In this document: positions 34,408 to 43,732 of the stretch, in pieces
Position numbering within the stretch: the stretch's first letter is position 1
Layout of the letters: the number at the start of each line of letters is the position of its first letter
Source of the DNA: UBA1672 sp050633325
Lineage (GTDB): Bacteria > Pseudomonadota > Alphaproteobacteria > Micavibrionales > Micavibrionaceae
Assembly (NCBI GenBank): GCA_050633325.1
Contig: JBOEGH010000002.1
Span: 124,001 to 188,000 of the forward strand
Length of the DNA stretch: 64,000 nucleotides
Reading direction: 5' to 3'
Position numbers and translations under genes: made by a program
Notes under the pieces: model-generated
What the model was told of the DNA's origin: nothing
What the model saw: only the letters and a program-made list of their open reading frames with translations
Database searches by the model: none

Positions 34408-35067
34408 ATGAAAAAACCATTTGATTTACATGCCGATTACCAACCTGAGAGCTTTGAGTTTAGCAAAACTTACAAAAAAGCGGTGAAGGATGTTATATCT
34501 CGTTACCCTGAGGGAAGGCAGCAATCTGCCGTTATGCCTTTATTAGATTTGACACAACGTCAAGTCGCGGAAGAGGGGGCAAAGCAACATCCTCCATATG
34601 GTGGGTGGGTACCGCGTGCGGCAATGGATCATATTGCTGGCCTTTTGGGCATGCACAAAGTTAAAGTCTACGAAGTTGCCAGCTTTTACTCTATGTATAA
34701 CACTGCACCGGTTGGGAAGTATTTGGTTCAATGTTGTACTACTACACCATGTTGGTTGCGTGGCTCAGACAAGATCGTTGAGGCAACTAAAGATCATTTG
34801 GGAATAGGTATGGGCGAGACTACAGAAGATGGTAAATTCTCTCTTATGGAAGTTGAGTGTTTAGGCGCGTGTGTAAACGCTCCTATGGTTCAAATAAATG
34901 ATGATTATTTCGAAGATTTAACGCCTGAAAATATGACAGAGGTATTGGATAACTTGTCCCAAGATATGAAAGCAACTGTTGGCTCTCAAATCGGGCGCAA
35001 GGCATCAATGCCAAGTTCCGGTCCAACAACAATGAAGGATCGCGCAAAGAAAGCGAAGGTTATGTAA
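34408..35067 (+). CDS. nuoE: NADH-quinone oxidoreductase subunit E
   Basis: 219 residues. NuoE (24-kDa subunit) carries the [2Fe-2S] cluster N1a, with ligands seen in VQCCTTTPCWLRG (about residues 105-113) and ECLGACVNAP (about 149-153). The last 40 residues, basic and Pro/Ser-rich, extend beyond the 166-residue E. coli protein, as is usual in alphaproteobacteria. Its TAA overlaps the nuoF ATG by one base. Confidence 0.96.
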   Translation: MKKPFDLHADYQPESFEFSKTYKKAVKDVISRYPEGRQQSAVMPLLDLTQRQVAEEGAKQHPPYGGWVPRAAMDHIAGLLGMHKVKVYEVASFYSMYNTAPVGKYLVQCCTTTPCWLRGSDKIVEATKDHLGIGMGETTEDGKFSLMEVECLGACVNAPMVQINDDYFEDLTPENMTEVLDNLSQDMKATVGSQIGRKASMPSSGPTTMKDRAKKAKVM

Positions 35068-36347
35068 TGCTTAGTGATAAAGATAGAATATTCACAAACC
35101 TCTATGGCTGGGAAAGTTTTTCTTTGAAGGCGGCACAAAAACGTGGTGACTGGGATAATACTAAGGACATCCTTAAAAAAGGACGTGAGTGGATTATCGA
35201 TGAAATGAAGGCGTCCGGGCTTCGTGGTCGTGGTGGTGCGGGATTTCCTACAGGTTTAAAGTGGTCGTTTATGCCTAAGGATGAGGGCGATAAACCGCAT
35301 TATTTGGTTATTAATGCAGATGAATCTGAGCCGGGCACTTGTAAAGATCGTGATATATTACGAAATGACCCGCATAAACTTATAGAAGGCGCGCTGATAG
35401 CAGGCTTTGCGATGGGGGCTCACACTGCTTATATTTACGTTCGTGGTGAGTTTTATAATGAAAGTTCGTCATTATGGAAGGCTATTCATGAGGCATATGG
35501 AGCAGGGCTTCTAGGTAAGAATGCCGCCGGAACAGGGTGGGATTTTGATGTTGTAGTTCACCGTGGTGCAGGAGCATATATTTGCGGTGAGGAAACAGCG
35601 CTTATCGAATCAATCGAAGGTAAAAAAGGCCAACCAAGGAATAAGCCTCCATTTCCTGCGATGGCTGGGCTTTATTCGTGCCCGACTACTGTTAATAATG
35701 TTGAGACAATCGCGGTTGTTCCTACTATTTTACGCCGTGGTGGTTCTTGGTTTTCAGGGCTTGGTCGCGATGAAAAGAACGCTGGTACGAAGCTGTTTTG
35801 TATATCAGGACATGTGGAACAACCATGTAACGTTGAAGAGGAAATGGGAATCCCTCTTAGAGAGTTAATTGAAAAGCACTGCGGTGGCGTTATAGGTGGT
35901 TGGGACAATCTGTTGGCGGTAATTCCCGGTGGATCATCTACTCCGATGCTTCCAAAAGAGACATGCGACAGCATACATATGGATTTTGATTCTTTGCGTG
36001 AGGTGGGAACAGGTCTGGGCACTGCCGGAGTTATTGTAATGGATAAATCAACTGATGTTATTCAGGCAATTTGCCGATTGTCTCAGTTCTATATGCATGA
36101 AAGCTGCGGCCAATGTACACCATGTCGTGAAGGAACAGGTTGGCTTTGGCGTATGATGAAGCGCATGACACAAGGAAATGCAACTGTTGAGGAAATAGAT
36201 CAACTCTTTGAAATAACAAAGGAAATAGAGGGGCAAACAATATGTGCACTTGGTGATGCGGCGGCATGGCCTGTACAGGGTTTGATTAAGCATTTCCGAC
36301 CGGAAATGGAAAAGAGAATCATGGAATACCGTAAAATGGCGGCATAG
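35067..36347 (+). CDS. nuoF: NADH-quinone oxidoreductase subunit F
   Basis: 426 residues, typical. NuoF (51-kDa subunit) binds NADH and FMN and holds a [4Fe-4S] cluster. The glycine-rich NADH site is GLRGRGGAGFPTGLKW (about residues 51-66), the FMN region contains NADESEPGTCKDR, and the cluster ligands are ESCGQCTPCREGTGW (about 348-362) plus a Cys in TICALGDAAAWP. It is the last gene of the first nuo segment; a small unknown gene follows after three bases. Confidence 0.97.
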   Translation: MLSDKDRIFTNLYGWESFSLKAAQKRGDWDNTKDILKKGREWIIDEMKASGLRGRGGAGFPTGLKWSFMPKDEGDKPHYLVINADESEPGTCKDRDILRNDPHKLIEGALIAGFAMGAHTAYIYVRGEFYNESSSLWKAIHEAYGAGLLGKNAAGTGWDFDVVVHRGAGAYICGEETALIESIEGKKGQPRNKPPFPAMAGLYSCPTTVNNVETIAVVPTILRRGGSWFSGLGRDEKNAGTKLFCISGHVEQPCNVEEEMGIPLRELIEKHCGGVIGGWDNLLAVIPGGSSTPMLPKETCDSIHMDFDSLREVGTGLGTAGVIVMDKSTDVIQAICRLSQFYMHESCGQCTPCREGTGWLWRMMKRMTQGNATVEEIDQLFEITKEIEGQTICALGDAAAWPVQGLIKHFRPEMEKRIMEYRKMAA

Positions 36348-36350
36348 ATT

Positions 36351-36671
36351 ATGAGCTTTATAATAACTTCTATTTCTACTATTGACCCTTCTGCGTTGGA
36401 ATTTGATGGCACAGACGGCGAAACCGTTCACCCAACTGCGGCTTTTGAAATATTAGGCACATTGTCTGATAAAAAAGTTGAAACATATGGGGTCGTTTGG
36501 GATATCGAGGGGCAATGTGCAGGTTTTTTAAGTGAAGAGCTAGATGAGTTTTTAACAGAGAGTCACCCTGATCTTTATACTGACAAGATATCTTTGGATG
36601 TATCGTCTTTTATTTATAAAAAATTCATAGGAGAAGATGTTAATCTTCCATTTGTTGTTTGGTCTACTTAA
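36351..36671 (+). CDS. Small unknown protein behind nuoF
   Basis: 106 residues, acidic, no signal peptide or membrane segment. It starts three bases after the nuoF stop, so it is probably translated from the nuo transcript. A Trp-rich motif (YGVVWDIEG, about residue 46) and VVWST end are visible. I do not recognise a family. Its position resembles the small accessory genes that interrupt nuo operons in several alphaproteobacteria. Confidence 0.5.
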   Translation: MSFIITSISTIDPSALEFDGTDGETVHPTAAFEILGTLSDKKVETYGVVWDIEGQCAGFLSEELDEFLTESHPDLYTDKISLDVSSFIYKKFIGEDVNLPFVVWST

Positions 36672-36678
36672 TTGTATT

Positions 36679-36706
36679 TTGACTTTATACTTACGTTTAT
36701 TATATC
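36679..36706 (+). promoter_or_regulatory. Possible promoter of a leaderless transcript
   Basis: TTGACT (36679-36684), 16 bases, TATATC (36701-36706). The expected start site (about 36712-36715) coincides with the ATG at 36715, and there is no ribosome-binding site in front of that ATG. Confidence 0.35.
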
Positions 36707-36714
36707 TTTAACGT

Positions 36715-37452
36715 ATGAGTAAAAATAAAGAAATACGTGATAGGGTAGAAAACATATTCCAACAATCATTGTCATCATTAGATGTGATGAAAGATTTTGC
36801 CTTACGTGCGGAGTTTGGAGAAAAAACTAGTATATGTAAATCATTGGAGAAATCGCCATATACTAGGAATTATTGTAATCAGGAATTATTTGCATTATCC
36901 CAAGATTGGCCGTTAATAGTTTTTGAGAATGCTACATTAGACATAAGACCTAATACCCCATTGTCTGTTACACGGGGAAGTGACAAAATTCTTGAACAAG
37001 ATCCGTTCCATTATGATTACCTCGGAGTAGAAAGAGGCGATAGAGAGGATAAATCAACCCTTTTATTTAATGGTAATAACGTTGATAGAGAAGCTCCCAC
37101 ATATTTTGCGTTACCTGATGATGTGAAACTTTATATACCTAAAATGCAAAAGTTAGATATCCCTAGCGAAGCTTTACAGGCATTAAAGGAAATGGAAAAA
37201 GATGTTTTCTCTTTTTCTTTGAATGATTCTGAAAAAGAAGTTCGCAAATCTATAAGGAAATCATATCCGCAATTTACTGATGACTTATTTAAATCCTTAC
37301 CTGCTGAAGTAAAGTTTTCTCATACTTGGCGCAAAGATGTTGATACTGTTACCATGCATAGTAATGATGGTGCAAAAATGTTGCACGCACGCGGGGCATC
37401 AGTGAGTGATGTTAATAACAGAATAATGGCGTGTGATTTTTATCCTAGCTAG
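36715..37452 (+). CDS. Unknown soluble protein converging on purQ
   Basis: 245 residues, charged, with no signal peptide or membrane helix. The middle part has HYDYLGVERGDRED (about residue 101) and a helical Glu/Lys/Ser-rich section (about 155-185). No family is recognised. The gene has its own possible promoter, no ribosome-binding site, and its stop lies inside the end of purQ (8-base convergent overlap, 37445-37452). With the previous small gene it fills the break after nuoF. Confidence 0.5.
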   Translation: MSKNKEIRDRVENIFQQSLSSLDVMKDFALRAEFGEKTSICKSLEKSPYTRNYCNQELFALSQDWPLIVFENATLDIRPNTPLSVTRGSDKILEQDPFHYDYLGVERGDREDKSTLLFNGNNVDREAPTYFALPDDVKLYIPKMQKLDIPSEALQALKEMEKDVFSFSLNDSEKEVRKSIRKSYPQFTDDLFKSLPAEVKFSHTWRKDVDTVTMHSNDGAKMLHARGASVSDVNNRIMACDFYPS

Positions 37453-38245
37453 AGAAGTACTCAGCGGCATTCTTGAATATTTTCAAACCATCAGAATCAT
37501 CTGGTAAATCCACGCCTTCACGTTGGGCATTGTCTTTGAGCTCATGGTAATCATCTCGTTGCCATGTGAACATGCCACGCTCAGGGTGTGGCATTATTGC
37601 CAGTATGCGTCCGCTTTTATCTGTTAAAGCGGCGATATCATCAATAGATCCGTTTGGATTATGTGGGAACTCTCCATTTGCTGAATCACCATTAGGTGTC
37701 ACAAACCGTGCAGCAATCTGAGAGCTTTCCTTTAATGAAGATAGGGTTTTATCTTCCATCATAAAGCGTCCCTCGCCATGTGCTACAGGTATGTGTAGCT
37801 TGTCAATATTCTTAAGCCATGGAGATTGGCTGTCCACCGCCAAATCTATCCATCTACATTGATATCGCGCAGAGGAATTATATGTAACGGCAACATCACG
37901 CTGACCATAATCATTGAGGGCAGGCACAAGACCTAAATTAACTAATATTTGGCAACCGTTACAAATTCCAATAGTCAGAGTGTCTCTCTCTACAAATTCT
38001 TTCAAAGAATCCCAAAGAGCAAGCTTCATCTTCTGTGCGAAAGCATTGCCTGAACCAGTGTCATCACCATAAGAAAAACCACCGGGAACGGCCAATATAT
38101 TATACTCAGACAGTCTGTCAGGGGTTTCTATCAGATCATTGATGTGAACAATATCACCTTTTACACCACTTTTTTCAAAGGCGTGTAAAAGCTCTTCTTC
38201 TGAATTTAGACCATAGCCACTTAAAACGATAACTTTTGTACTCAT
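37445..38245 (-). CDS. purQ: Phosphoribosylformylglycinamidine synthase, glutaminase subunit (long form)
   Basis: 266 residues. PurQ releases ammonia from glutamine for PurL in purine synthesis step four. The class I glutamine amidotransferase triad is visible: Cys in GICNGCQIL (about residue 96) and His plus Glu in MPHPERGMF (about 219). At 266 residues it is the long type found with PurS-PurL fusions; the stand-alone PurQ of most alphaproteobacteria is near 220. It lies two bases behind purL on the minus strand, facing the unknown gene at 36715. Confidence 0.94.
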   Translation of the reverse strand: MSTKVIVLSGYGLNSEEELLHAFEKSGVKGDIVHINDLIETPDRLSEYNILAVPGGFSYGDDTGSGNAFAQKMKLALWDSLKEFVERDTLTIGICNGCQILVNLGLVPALNDYGQRDVAVTYNSSARYQCRWIDLAVDSQSPWLKNIDKLHIPVAHGEGRFMMEDKTLSSLKESSQIAARFVTPNGDSANGEFPHNPNGSIDDIAALTDKSGRILAIMPHPERGMFTWQRDDYHELKDNAQREGVDLPDDSDGLKIFKNAAEYFSS

Positions 38246-38247
38246 GA

Positions 38248-41154
38248 TTAGTAGTCCCTTAATGGTGCTTTATAAGCATCATCCAACTTATTTATATTGA
38301 GGGTTAATGTATCGCGAATGAAAAGGTTTTCACTGTAGGATACGCTGCCTATATAATGGCAATGTTCAAAACCCTTAAAGTTTTTCTCGAACGCTTTTTT
38401 GTTTTTAGGAGATACTGTAACCACTATGCGTCCTGTACTTTCAGAAAACAGCATTTTGTCACGTCGTAATTCAAAACCTGAAAGATCTATATCCAAGCCA
38501 AATTGACCTGCAATTGCCTTTTTCGCCAGTGTAGTTCCTAGACCGCCATAGCCAACAGCAAGGGCAGAGGAAATTAAACGATCACGGCTTGCGCGTGCAT
38601 AAAGTTTATAAAGACGTAAATTCTGGTGAGAATCTGTTTCCGGAACATTTGACCCTAAATAACCTAGCTCATCATAATATTCAGAAGCGCCAAGCTCGTC
38701 TTTTGTTTCCCCTAATATATATACACTATCACCGGCAGCCTTTGGCGCAAGCGATATTGAATGTTTGGAATCTGGCATAACACCAATACTTGAAACCAGT
38801 AAAGTAGGAGGTGCAGATACCTTTATAGCCTCACCATTTTCATTATAACCTTTAAAGTCGTTGAACATACTGTCTTTACCGGAAATGAACGGTGTCTGAT
38901 ATTTTACGGCAATATCATATATGGTTTCTACGGCACGTTTGAGTTGGCCTAAACGTTCAGGCTCATCAGAAGAACACCAACAGAAATTATCCAATAAAGC
39001 AAGTTGAGAGAAATCTACTCCTGCGGCAACTGCGTTACGTACCGCCATATCCATTCCTGCCGCCGCCATTGATGCAGTATCAATATCGCTGTAACGCGGA
39101 AATACACCTTGGGACAGAACAACGGCCTTTGGTGAATCTAATGCAGGGCGTGTAACACTGGCTTCACCATATACGCGACCTTTTCCTTGTAACGGACCAA
39201 GTACAGCAGTACCTTGGACGTTATGGTCATACTGAGTTGCAATAAATTCTTTAGAACAAACATTTAATCGACCCAACATATTGAGCATTGTTTCTTCATA
39301 GTTTTCAGGTTCATTTAGCTCTGGCTCTGTTTCACCACCACGTGTAAATGTTGTTTTTAGAGGGGTTTCAGGATTACCATCGTGAAGGAAATCCATTTCC
39401 AGATCCATGATGACGTCATTCTGCCATGATATTTTAGCACGCCCAGAATCATTATATGTACCAATGACTGTTGCTTCCACTCCGCGTTTTGCAAAGAATT
39501 CTATCAGTTTATCTGTATTTTCAGGGGGAACAGAAAATGTCATACGTTCCTGACTTTCTGAAATCCAAATTTCCCAAGGGGATAGTCCTGGGTATTTGAG
39601 TGGCACTTTTTCAAGTTCTAGATGGAAACCACCTGACCCTTCAGCCATTTCTCCTACAGATGAGGATAATCCACCTGCACCGTTATCTGTAATCGCACTG
39701 TACCATCCGAAATCACGGATCTCTTTAATCACTGCGTCAGACATTTTCTTTTGAGTTATAGGATCACCAATTTGAACCGCCGTTGCGGGTGAGCCTTCGT
39801 CTAATGCAACAGATGAAAATGTTGCACCATGAATACCATCCGCACCAACACGACCGCCTGCAACAACGATTTTATCTCCAGGGCGCGCACATTTTTCGTG
39901 TCCTGCTTTACCATTAATTTCTCGTGGCATTAAACCAACTGTACCAACGAATACCAAAGGCTTTCCTGCGAATCTGTCGTCAAAATATACGAATCCAGAT
40001 GGAGTAGGTATGCCAGAGCAATTACCACCGGCTTCAACACCCGCAATAACGCCGTTCATTATATTTGATGGTGGCAATAGGGCGTCGCTGCATTTTGCGT
40101 CGCGGAAGTAATTAGGAGTTTTACGTGGATCAGCAAGACAGAAACCATAGCGGTTCACCACAGGTTTTGCACCTTGGCCAAACCCAATACAGTCACGATT
40201 AACACCAACTATACCAGTTATTGCGCCACCAAAAGGATCAAGAGCGGAGGGCGAATTATGTGTTTCGACTTTATCCGTGATTAAGTAATTATCATCGAAA
40301 ATTATACCGCCGGCATTATCTGAAAATACAGATACGCAGATGTCTTGTTCACCACGTTCAGCGCGTATTTCTTTGGTCGCACGTTGTATGTAATGCTTGT
40401 ACAGGCCTTTTGCCACATCATCTATTGGGGATGCGAATATAGTGTGTTTACAATGCTCTGACCATGTCTGGGCCAATGTCTCAATCTCAATGTCAGTGGC
40501 GTCTCTACCTTCTTTTTTGAAATATTCTTGAATTGCTTTTAGATATACCAGTGGCAGACCTAATGGGCCGCGTTTTGATCCGTCAGAATTGGGAATACCA
40601 TATTTACTAAGGGTTTCTAGACCCTCATCATCTATATCGAGGTTTACTTTATCGGCGATTGTGTCTCTTTGTTCTAAAACCACCTTTGGGATTACAACAT
40701 CCATGCCACCATCACGTTTGTAATCATCTATACTTTTAATAGATATACGCTGGATCAGTTTGTTCGAAATAATTGATGATAACTTCTCTATGTCATCACG
40801 TTGCGCCTTACCCGTGATAAGGTATAGACGTGATGAATAGCATGTATGATCGTTATCGTTACCTGCGGATAATTTTAAAAGCTCAGATGTTGTGTTTCCA
40901 ACATTATCTGTAACCCCGGGAAGAAAACCAATTTCAAGTGCCCAATCAAAATTTGTGGGTGTTTGGTTTACTTTTTGGGTAACAGGGTTAGCCAGGCTAT
41001 CAGCAAAAGAATTTTTTTGCGCATCCGGGCTTTCTGATGAATAGACATCAACGGCACGGACACAGGCCTTTACACCCATACTCCCAAGAGCTTTTTCTAT
41101 TTGATGTGCCCGACCATCATCTTTATGGGCTAGAATTTCTATTCGAGTATGCAT
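38248..41154 (-). CDS. purL: Phosphoribosylformylglycinamidine synthase, PurS-PurL fusion type
   Basis: 968 residues, compared with about 740 for the usual alphaproteobacterial PurL with separate PurS. It makes FGAM from FGAR, ATP and ammonia. The N-terminal 190 residues form a PurS-like part (RIEILAHKDDGRA, then EIGFLPGVTDNVGNTTSELL and NKLIQRISI). The synthase core follows, with LAQTWSEHCKHTIF (about residue 230), DNAGGIIFDDN, GGNCSGIPTPSG and DNGAGGLSSSVGEMAEGSGG. This layout matches the deltaproteobacterial (Geobacter-like) type. It forms an operon with purQ, inverted within the nuo cluster, and diverges from nuoG with 104 bases between. Confidence 0.93.
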   Translation of the reverse strand: MHTRIEILAHKDDGRAHQIEKALGSMGVKACVRAVDVYSSESPDAQKNSFADSLANPVTQKVNQTPTNFDWALEIGFLPGVTDNVGNTTSELLKLSAGNDNDHTCYSSRLYLITGKAQRDDIEKLSSIISNKLIQRISIKSIDDYKRDGGMDVVIPKVVLEQRDTIADKVNLDIDDEGLETLSKYGIPNSDGSKRGPLGLPLVYLKAIQEYFKKEGRDATDIEIETLAQTWSEHCKHTIFASPIDDVAKGLYKHYIQRATKEIRAERGEQDICVSVFSDNAGGIIFDDNYLITDKVETHNSPSALDPFGGAITGIVGVNRDCIGFGQGAKPVVNRYGFCLADPRKTPNYFRDAKCSDALLPPSNIMNGVIAGVEAGGNCSGIPTPSGFVYFDDRFAGKPLVFVGTVGLMPREINGKAGHEKCARPGDKIVVAGGRVGADGIHGATFSSVALDEGSPATAVQIGDPITQKKMSDAVIKEIRDFGWYSAITDNGAGGLSSSVGEMAEGSGGFHLELEKVPLKYPGLSPWEIWISESQERMTFSVPPENTDKLIEFFAKRGVEATVIGTYNDSGRAKISWQNDVIMDLEMDFLHDGNPETPLKTTFTRGGETEPELNEPENYEETMLNMLGRLNVCSKEFIATQYDHNVQGTAVLGPLQGKGRVYGEASVTRPALDSPKAVVLSQGVFPRYSDIDTASMAAAGMDMAVRNAVAAGVDFSQLALLDNFCWCSSDEPERLGQLKRAVETIYDIAVKYQTPFISGKDSMFNDFKGYNENGEAIKVSAPPTLLVSSIGVMPDSKHSISLAPKAAGDSVYILGETKDELGASEYYDELGYLGSNVPETDSHQNLRLYKLYARASRDRLISSALAVGYGGLGTTLAKKAIAGQFGLDIDLSGFELRRDKMLFSESTGRIVVTVSPKNKKAFEKNFKGFEHCHYIGSVSYSENLFIRDTLTLNINKLDDAYKAPLRDY

Positions 41155-41172
41155 ATAATTATCAGGTAACTG

Positions 41173-41201
41173 TTGATCTTAATAGTTGCGCAGATTAAAT
41201 A
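41173..41201 (+). promoter_or_regulatory. Weak candidate promoter for nuoG
   Basis: TTGATC (41173-41178), 17 bases, TAAATA (41196-41201). nuoG is cut off from the nuoA-F transcript by opposing purLQ, so it needs a promoter in this 104-base gap. This is the best match I find, and it is weak. Confidence 0.3.
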
Positions 41202-41258
41202 GTAGTCTGAGAAATTTTTCAATACTCTAATTACCGATTAACGCGGAAATAGAAACAA

Positions 41259-43325
41259 ATGCCTAAAATTACAATTAATGAAATGGAAATTGAAGTCGAA
41301 GCAGGAACAAGCATCTTGCAAGCGGCAGAGCAATTAGGCGTAGAAATACCACGTTTTTGCTATCATGATAAATTGTCAGTACCGGCAAATTGCCGCATGT
41401 GTTTAGTTGAGATTGAAGGCGGCCCGCCAAAGCCAGCCGCATCATGTGCGATGGCCTGTGGTGATGGAATGGTTGTTCACACCGAATCGGAAATGGTAAA
41501 AAAGGCGCGTAAAGGCGTTATGGAGATGCTTCTTATTAATCACCCACTTGATTGCCCTATCTGTGATCAAGGTGGTGAATGCGACCTACAAGATCAGGCT
41601 GTATCATATGGTTTTGATCGTTCTCGATATCATGAGGATAAACGTACAGTACCTAACAAAGATCTGGGGCCTCTTATCGGCACTGAAATGACGCGCTGTA
41701 TTAATTGTACGCGCTGCGTGCGTTTTGCAGAGGAAATTGCAGGAACACCGGTTCTTGGTCAGTTTAATCGTGGTGAAGACGCAGAAATTGGTACATTTAT
41801 TGGTGAAATAGTCGATACGGAGCTTTCAGGTAATCTTGTGGATATTTGTCCCGTTGGTGCTTTGACGTCGAAACCTTATACTTACACGGCAAGAAGCTGG
41901 GAGCTAACAAAGACTGAAACAATTGATGTTCACGATTCTTTGGGCTGTAACATTCGCGTTGATTCGCGCGGTCGTGAAGTTATGCGCATTTTGCCTAGGC
42001 TAAATGAGGATATAAACGAAGAGTGGATAGATGACCGTGCGCGTTATTCGTATGATGGTCTGTCTGTTGGACGAATCGACCGCCCTTATATTCGCGATGA
42101 AGAGAGCGGTAAGTTACGTGAAGCAGATTGGGCAGAGGCCTTTGCACATATAAAGGATAAGTTATCAGGCATTAAAGGAGATGGAATCGCTGCTCTTGCA
42201 GGGGATATGGTCGATGTCGAATCGATGGTGGCCATGAAAGACCTTATGAAAGAGCTGAAAAGCCCTAATATGGATTGTCGTACAGATGGTGGTAATTTTT
42301 ATACAGATAGCAGATCATCATATTTGTTTAATTCCACAATTGCAGGAATCGATGAGGCAGACGCGATACTTCTGGTTGGTGTCGACCCTCGTCATGAGGC
42401 TGCGTTGATAAATGCACGTATAAGAAAAAACTGGCTGGAAAAGAATGTACCGATATCTTTGATTGGTGAGGCTGTTGATTTGACATATCCATATGAACAT
42501 GTCGGATCAGGGCCAAAAGACTTGGAGAAATTGGTAAAACAATATGCAGGCAAGGTTAAGGCAAAGAAGCCAATAATGATCGTCGGGTCAGGGGTGTTTT
42601 GTCGCGATGATGGTTTGGCCGTTCATGCATTACTTCATGAAGCGGCGGAAGCGCTTGGCGTAGTAAAACGGAACTGGAACGGTCTTAATATATTGCATAA
42701 CGCGGCTTCACGCGTTGGTGGTCTTGATGTTGGGTTTTTACCGCAAAAAAACGGACTTAATTTTTCTGAAATTATTGCAGGTACAAAGGACGGATCAATT
42801 GAAGCTTTGTTCCTTCTTGGCGCGGATGAGTTTAATGCACGCGTTAATATTGGTTGGAAAACATTTGTAGTTTACCAAGGTCATCATGGCGACCATGCAG
42901 CAGAGCGCGCAGACGTTATTTTGCCATCTGCCGCATATACTGAAAAGGATGGTTTGTACGTAAATACAGAAGGGCGCCCGCAATTGGCAAAACGAGCCGT
43001 ATCTCCTCCCGGTGAAGCAAAAGAGGATTGGGCAATCTTAAGAGCAATGTCAGATCAGATATGTAGAAAATCATTGCCCTATAATACTCAATTAGAATTG
43101 CGTAAGAGAATTCAAAAAGAATGGCCTATATTCAAAAAAATTAATGAAATTGGCAATACCAAGTGGAGTAAACCAACTATCAAGGGTAAGATTCAAAAAG
43201 ACCCTTTTACTGTCTATGTTCGAAATTTTTACTTAAATAATTCGATATGCAGATCTTCTGAAACAATGAAGTTATGTGCTAATTCCTTTACTAATAAGAA
43301 TGAACTTCAGGAGGCCGCAGAATAA
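41259..43325 (+). CDS. nuoG: NADH-quinone oxidoreductase subunit G
   Basis: 688 residues, normal for alphaproteobacteria. NuoG (75-kDa subunit) holds several iron-sulfur clusters. Ligands seen: the [2Fe-2S] set in FCYHDKLSVPANCRMC with a later Cys (residues 34-66), the His-liganded N5 motif HPLDCPICDQGGECDLQ (about 97-113), and N4 ligands in CINCTRCVRF and DICPVGAL. The molybdopterin-like domain follows and the C-terminus reads NFYLNNSICRSSETM, typical of the family. Its stop overlaps the next start by one base. Confidence 0.97.
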   Translation: MPKITINEMEIEVEAGTSILQAAEQLGVEIPRFCYHDKLSVPANCRMCLVEIEGGPPKPAASCAMACGDGMVVHTESEMVKKARKGVMEMLLINHPLDCPICDQGGECDLQDQAVSYGFDRSRYHEDKRTVPNKDLGPLIGTEMTRCINCTRCVRFAEEIAGTPVLGQFNRGEDAEIGTFIGEIVDTELSGNLVDICPVGALTSKPYTYTARSWELTKTETIDVHDSLGCNIRVDSRGREVMRILPRLNEDINEEWIDDRARYSYDGLSVGRIDRPYIRDEESGKLREADWAEAFAHIKDKLSGIKGDGIAALAGDMVDVESMVAMKDLMKELKSPNMDCRTDGGNFYTDSRSSYLFNSTIAGIDEADAILLVGVDPRHEAALINARIRKNWLEKNVPISLIGEAVDLTYPYEHVGSGPKDLEKLVKQYAGKVKAKKPIMIVGSGVFCRDDGLAVHALLHEAAEALGVVKRNWNGLNILHNAASRVGGLDVGFLPQKNGLNFSEIIAGTKDGSIEALFLLGADEFNARVNIGWKTFVVYQGHHGDHAAERADVILPSAAYTEKDGLYVNTEGRPQLAKRAVSPPGEAKEDWAILRAMSDQICRKSLPYNTQLELRKRIQKEWPIFKKINEIGNTKWSKPTIKGKIQKDPFTVYVRNFYLNNSICRSSETMKLCANSFTNKNELQEAAE

Positions 43326-43732
43326 TGTGCAATAAGAAAACTACACTTGAACAAGTCGAAGAATTCCACAACACTTATGGCCTTCCGGTATTGGATGAAC
43401 CTAGTATATCTGATCAAAAAACTAATGAGCTTCGTATAAATTTGTTGGCTGAGGAGTTGGATGAGTTGAAAGAAGCCCTGGAGCAGGGCGATGCTGTAGA
43501 AACTCTGGATGCACTTATTGATCTGCAATATGTGCTTGATGGGGCTTTTCTATCACTTGGTATGGCGCATTTGAAACAACCAGCGTTCGATGAGGTTCAT
43601 CGATCTAATATGAGCAAGCTTGGCGCAGATGGTAAACCAATTCGTCGTGAATCTGACGGTAAAGTGTTAAAGGGGCCTGACTATTTTAAGCCTGATATAG
43701 CACAGTTTTTAAACAATAAGGACGCCGCATAA
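43325..43732 (+). CDS. MazG/PRA-PH-like nucleotide pyrophosphohydrolase
   Basis: 135 residues. The all-alpha NTP pyrophosphatase signature is visible: EELDELKEAL (about residues 39-48) and ETLDALIDLQYVLDGA (about 59-74), matching the EExxE ... ExxD metal-binding pattern. These enzymes hydrolyse non-canonical or excess NTPs to NMP and pyrophosphate, or phosphoribosyl-ATP in the case of HisE. The C-terminal KPIRRESDGKVLKGPDYFKPD segment is common in phage and bacterial HisE-like members. It sits between nuoG and nuoH with one-base spacing on both sides, so it is probably translated with complex I. The link to respiration is unclear. Confidence 0.85.
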   Translation: MCNKKTTLEQVEEFHNTYGLPVLDEPSISDQKTNELRINLLAEELDELKEALEQGDAVETLDALIDLQYVLDGAFLSLGMAHLKQPAFDEVHRSNMSKLGADGKPIRRESDGKVLKGPDYFKPDIAQFLNNKDAA

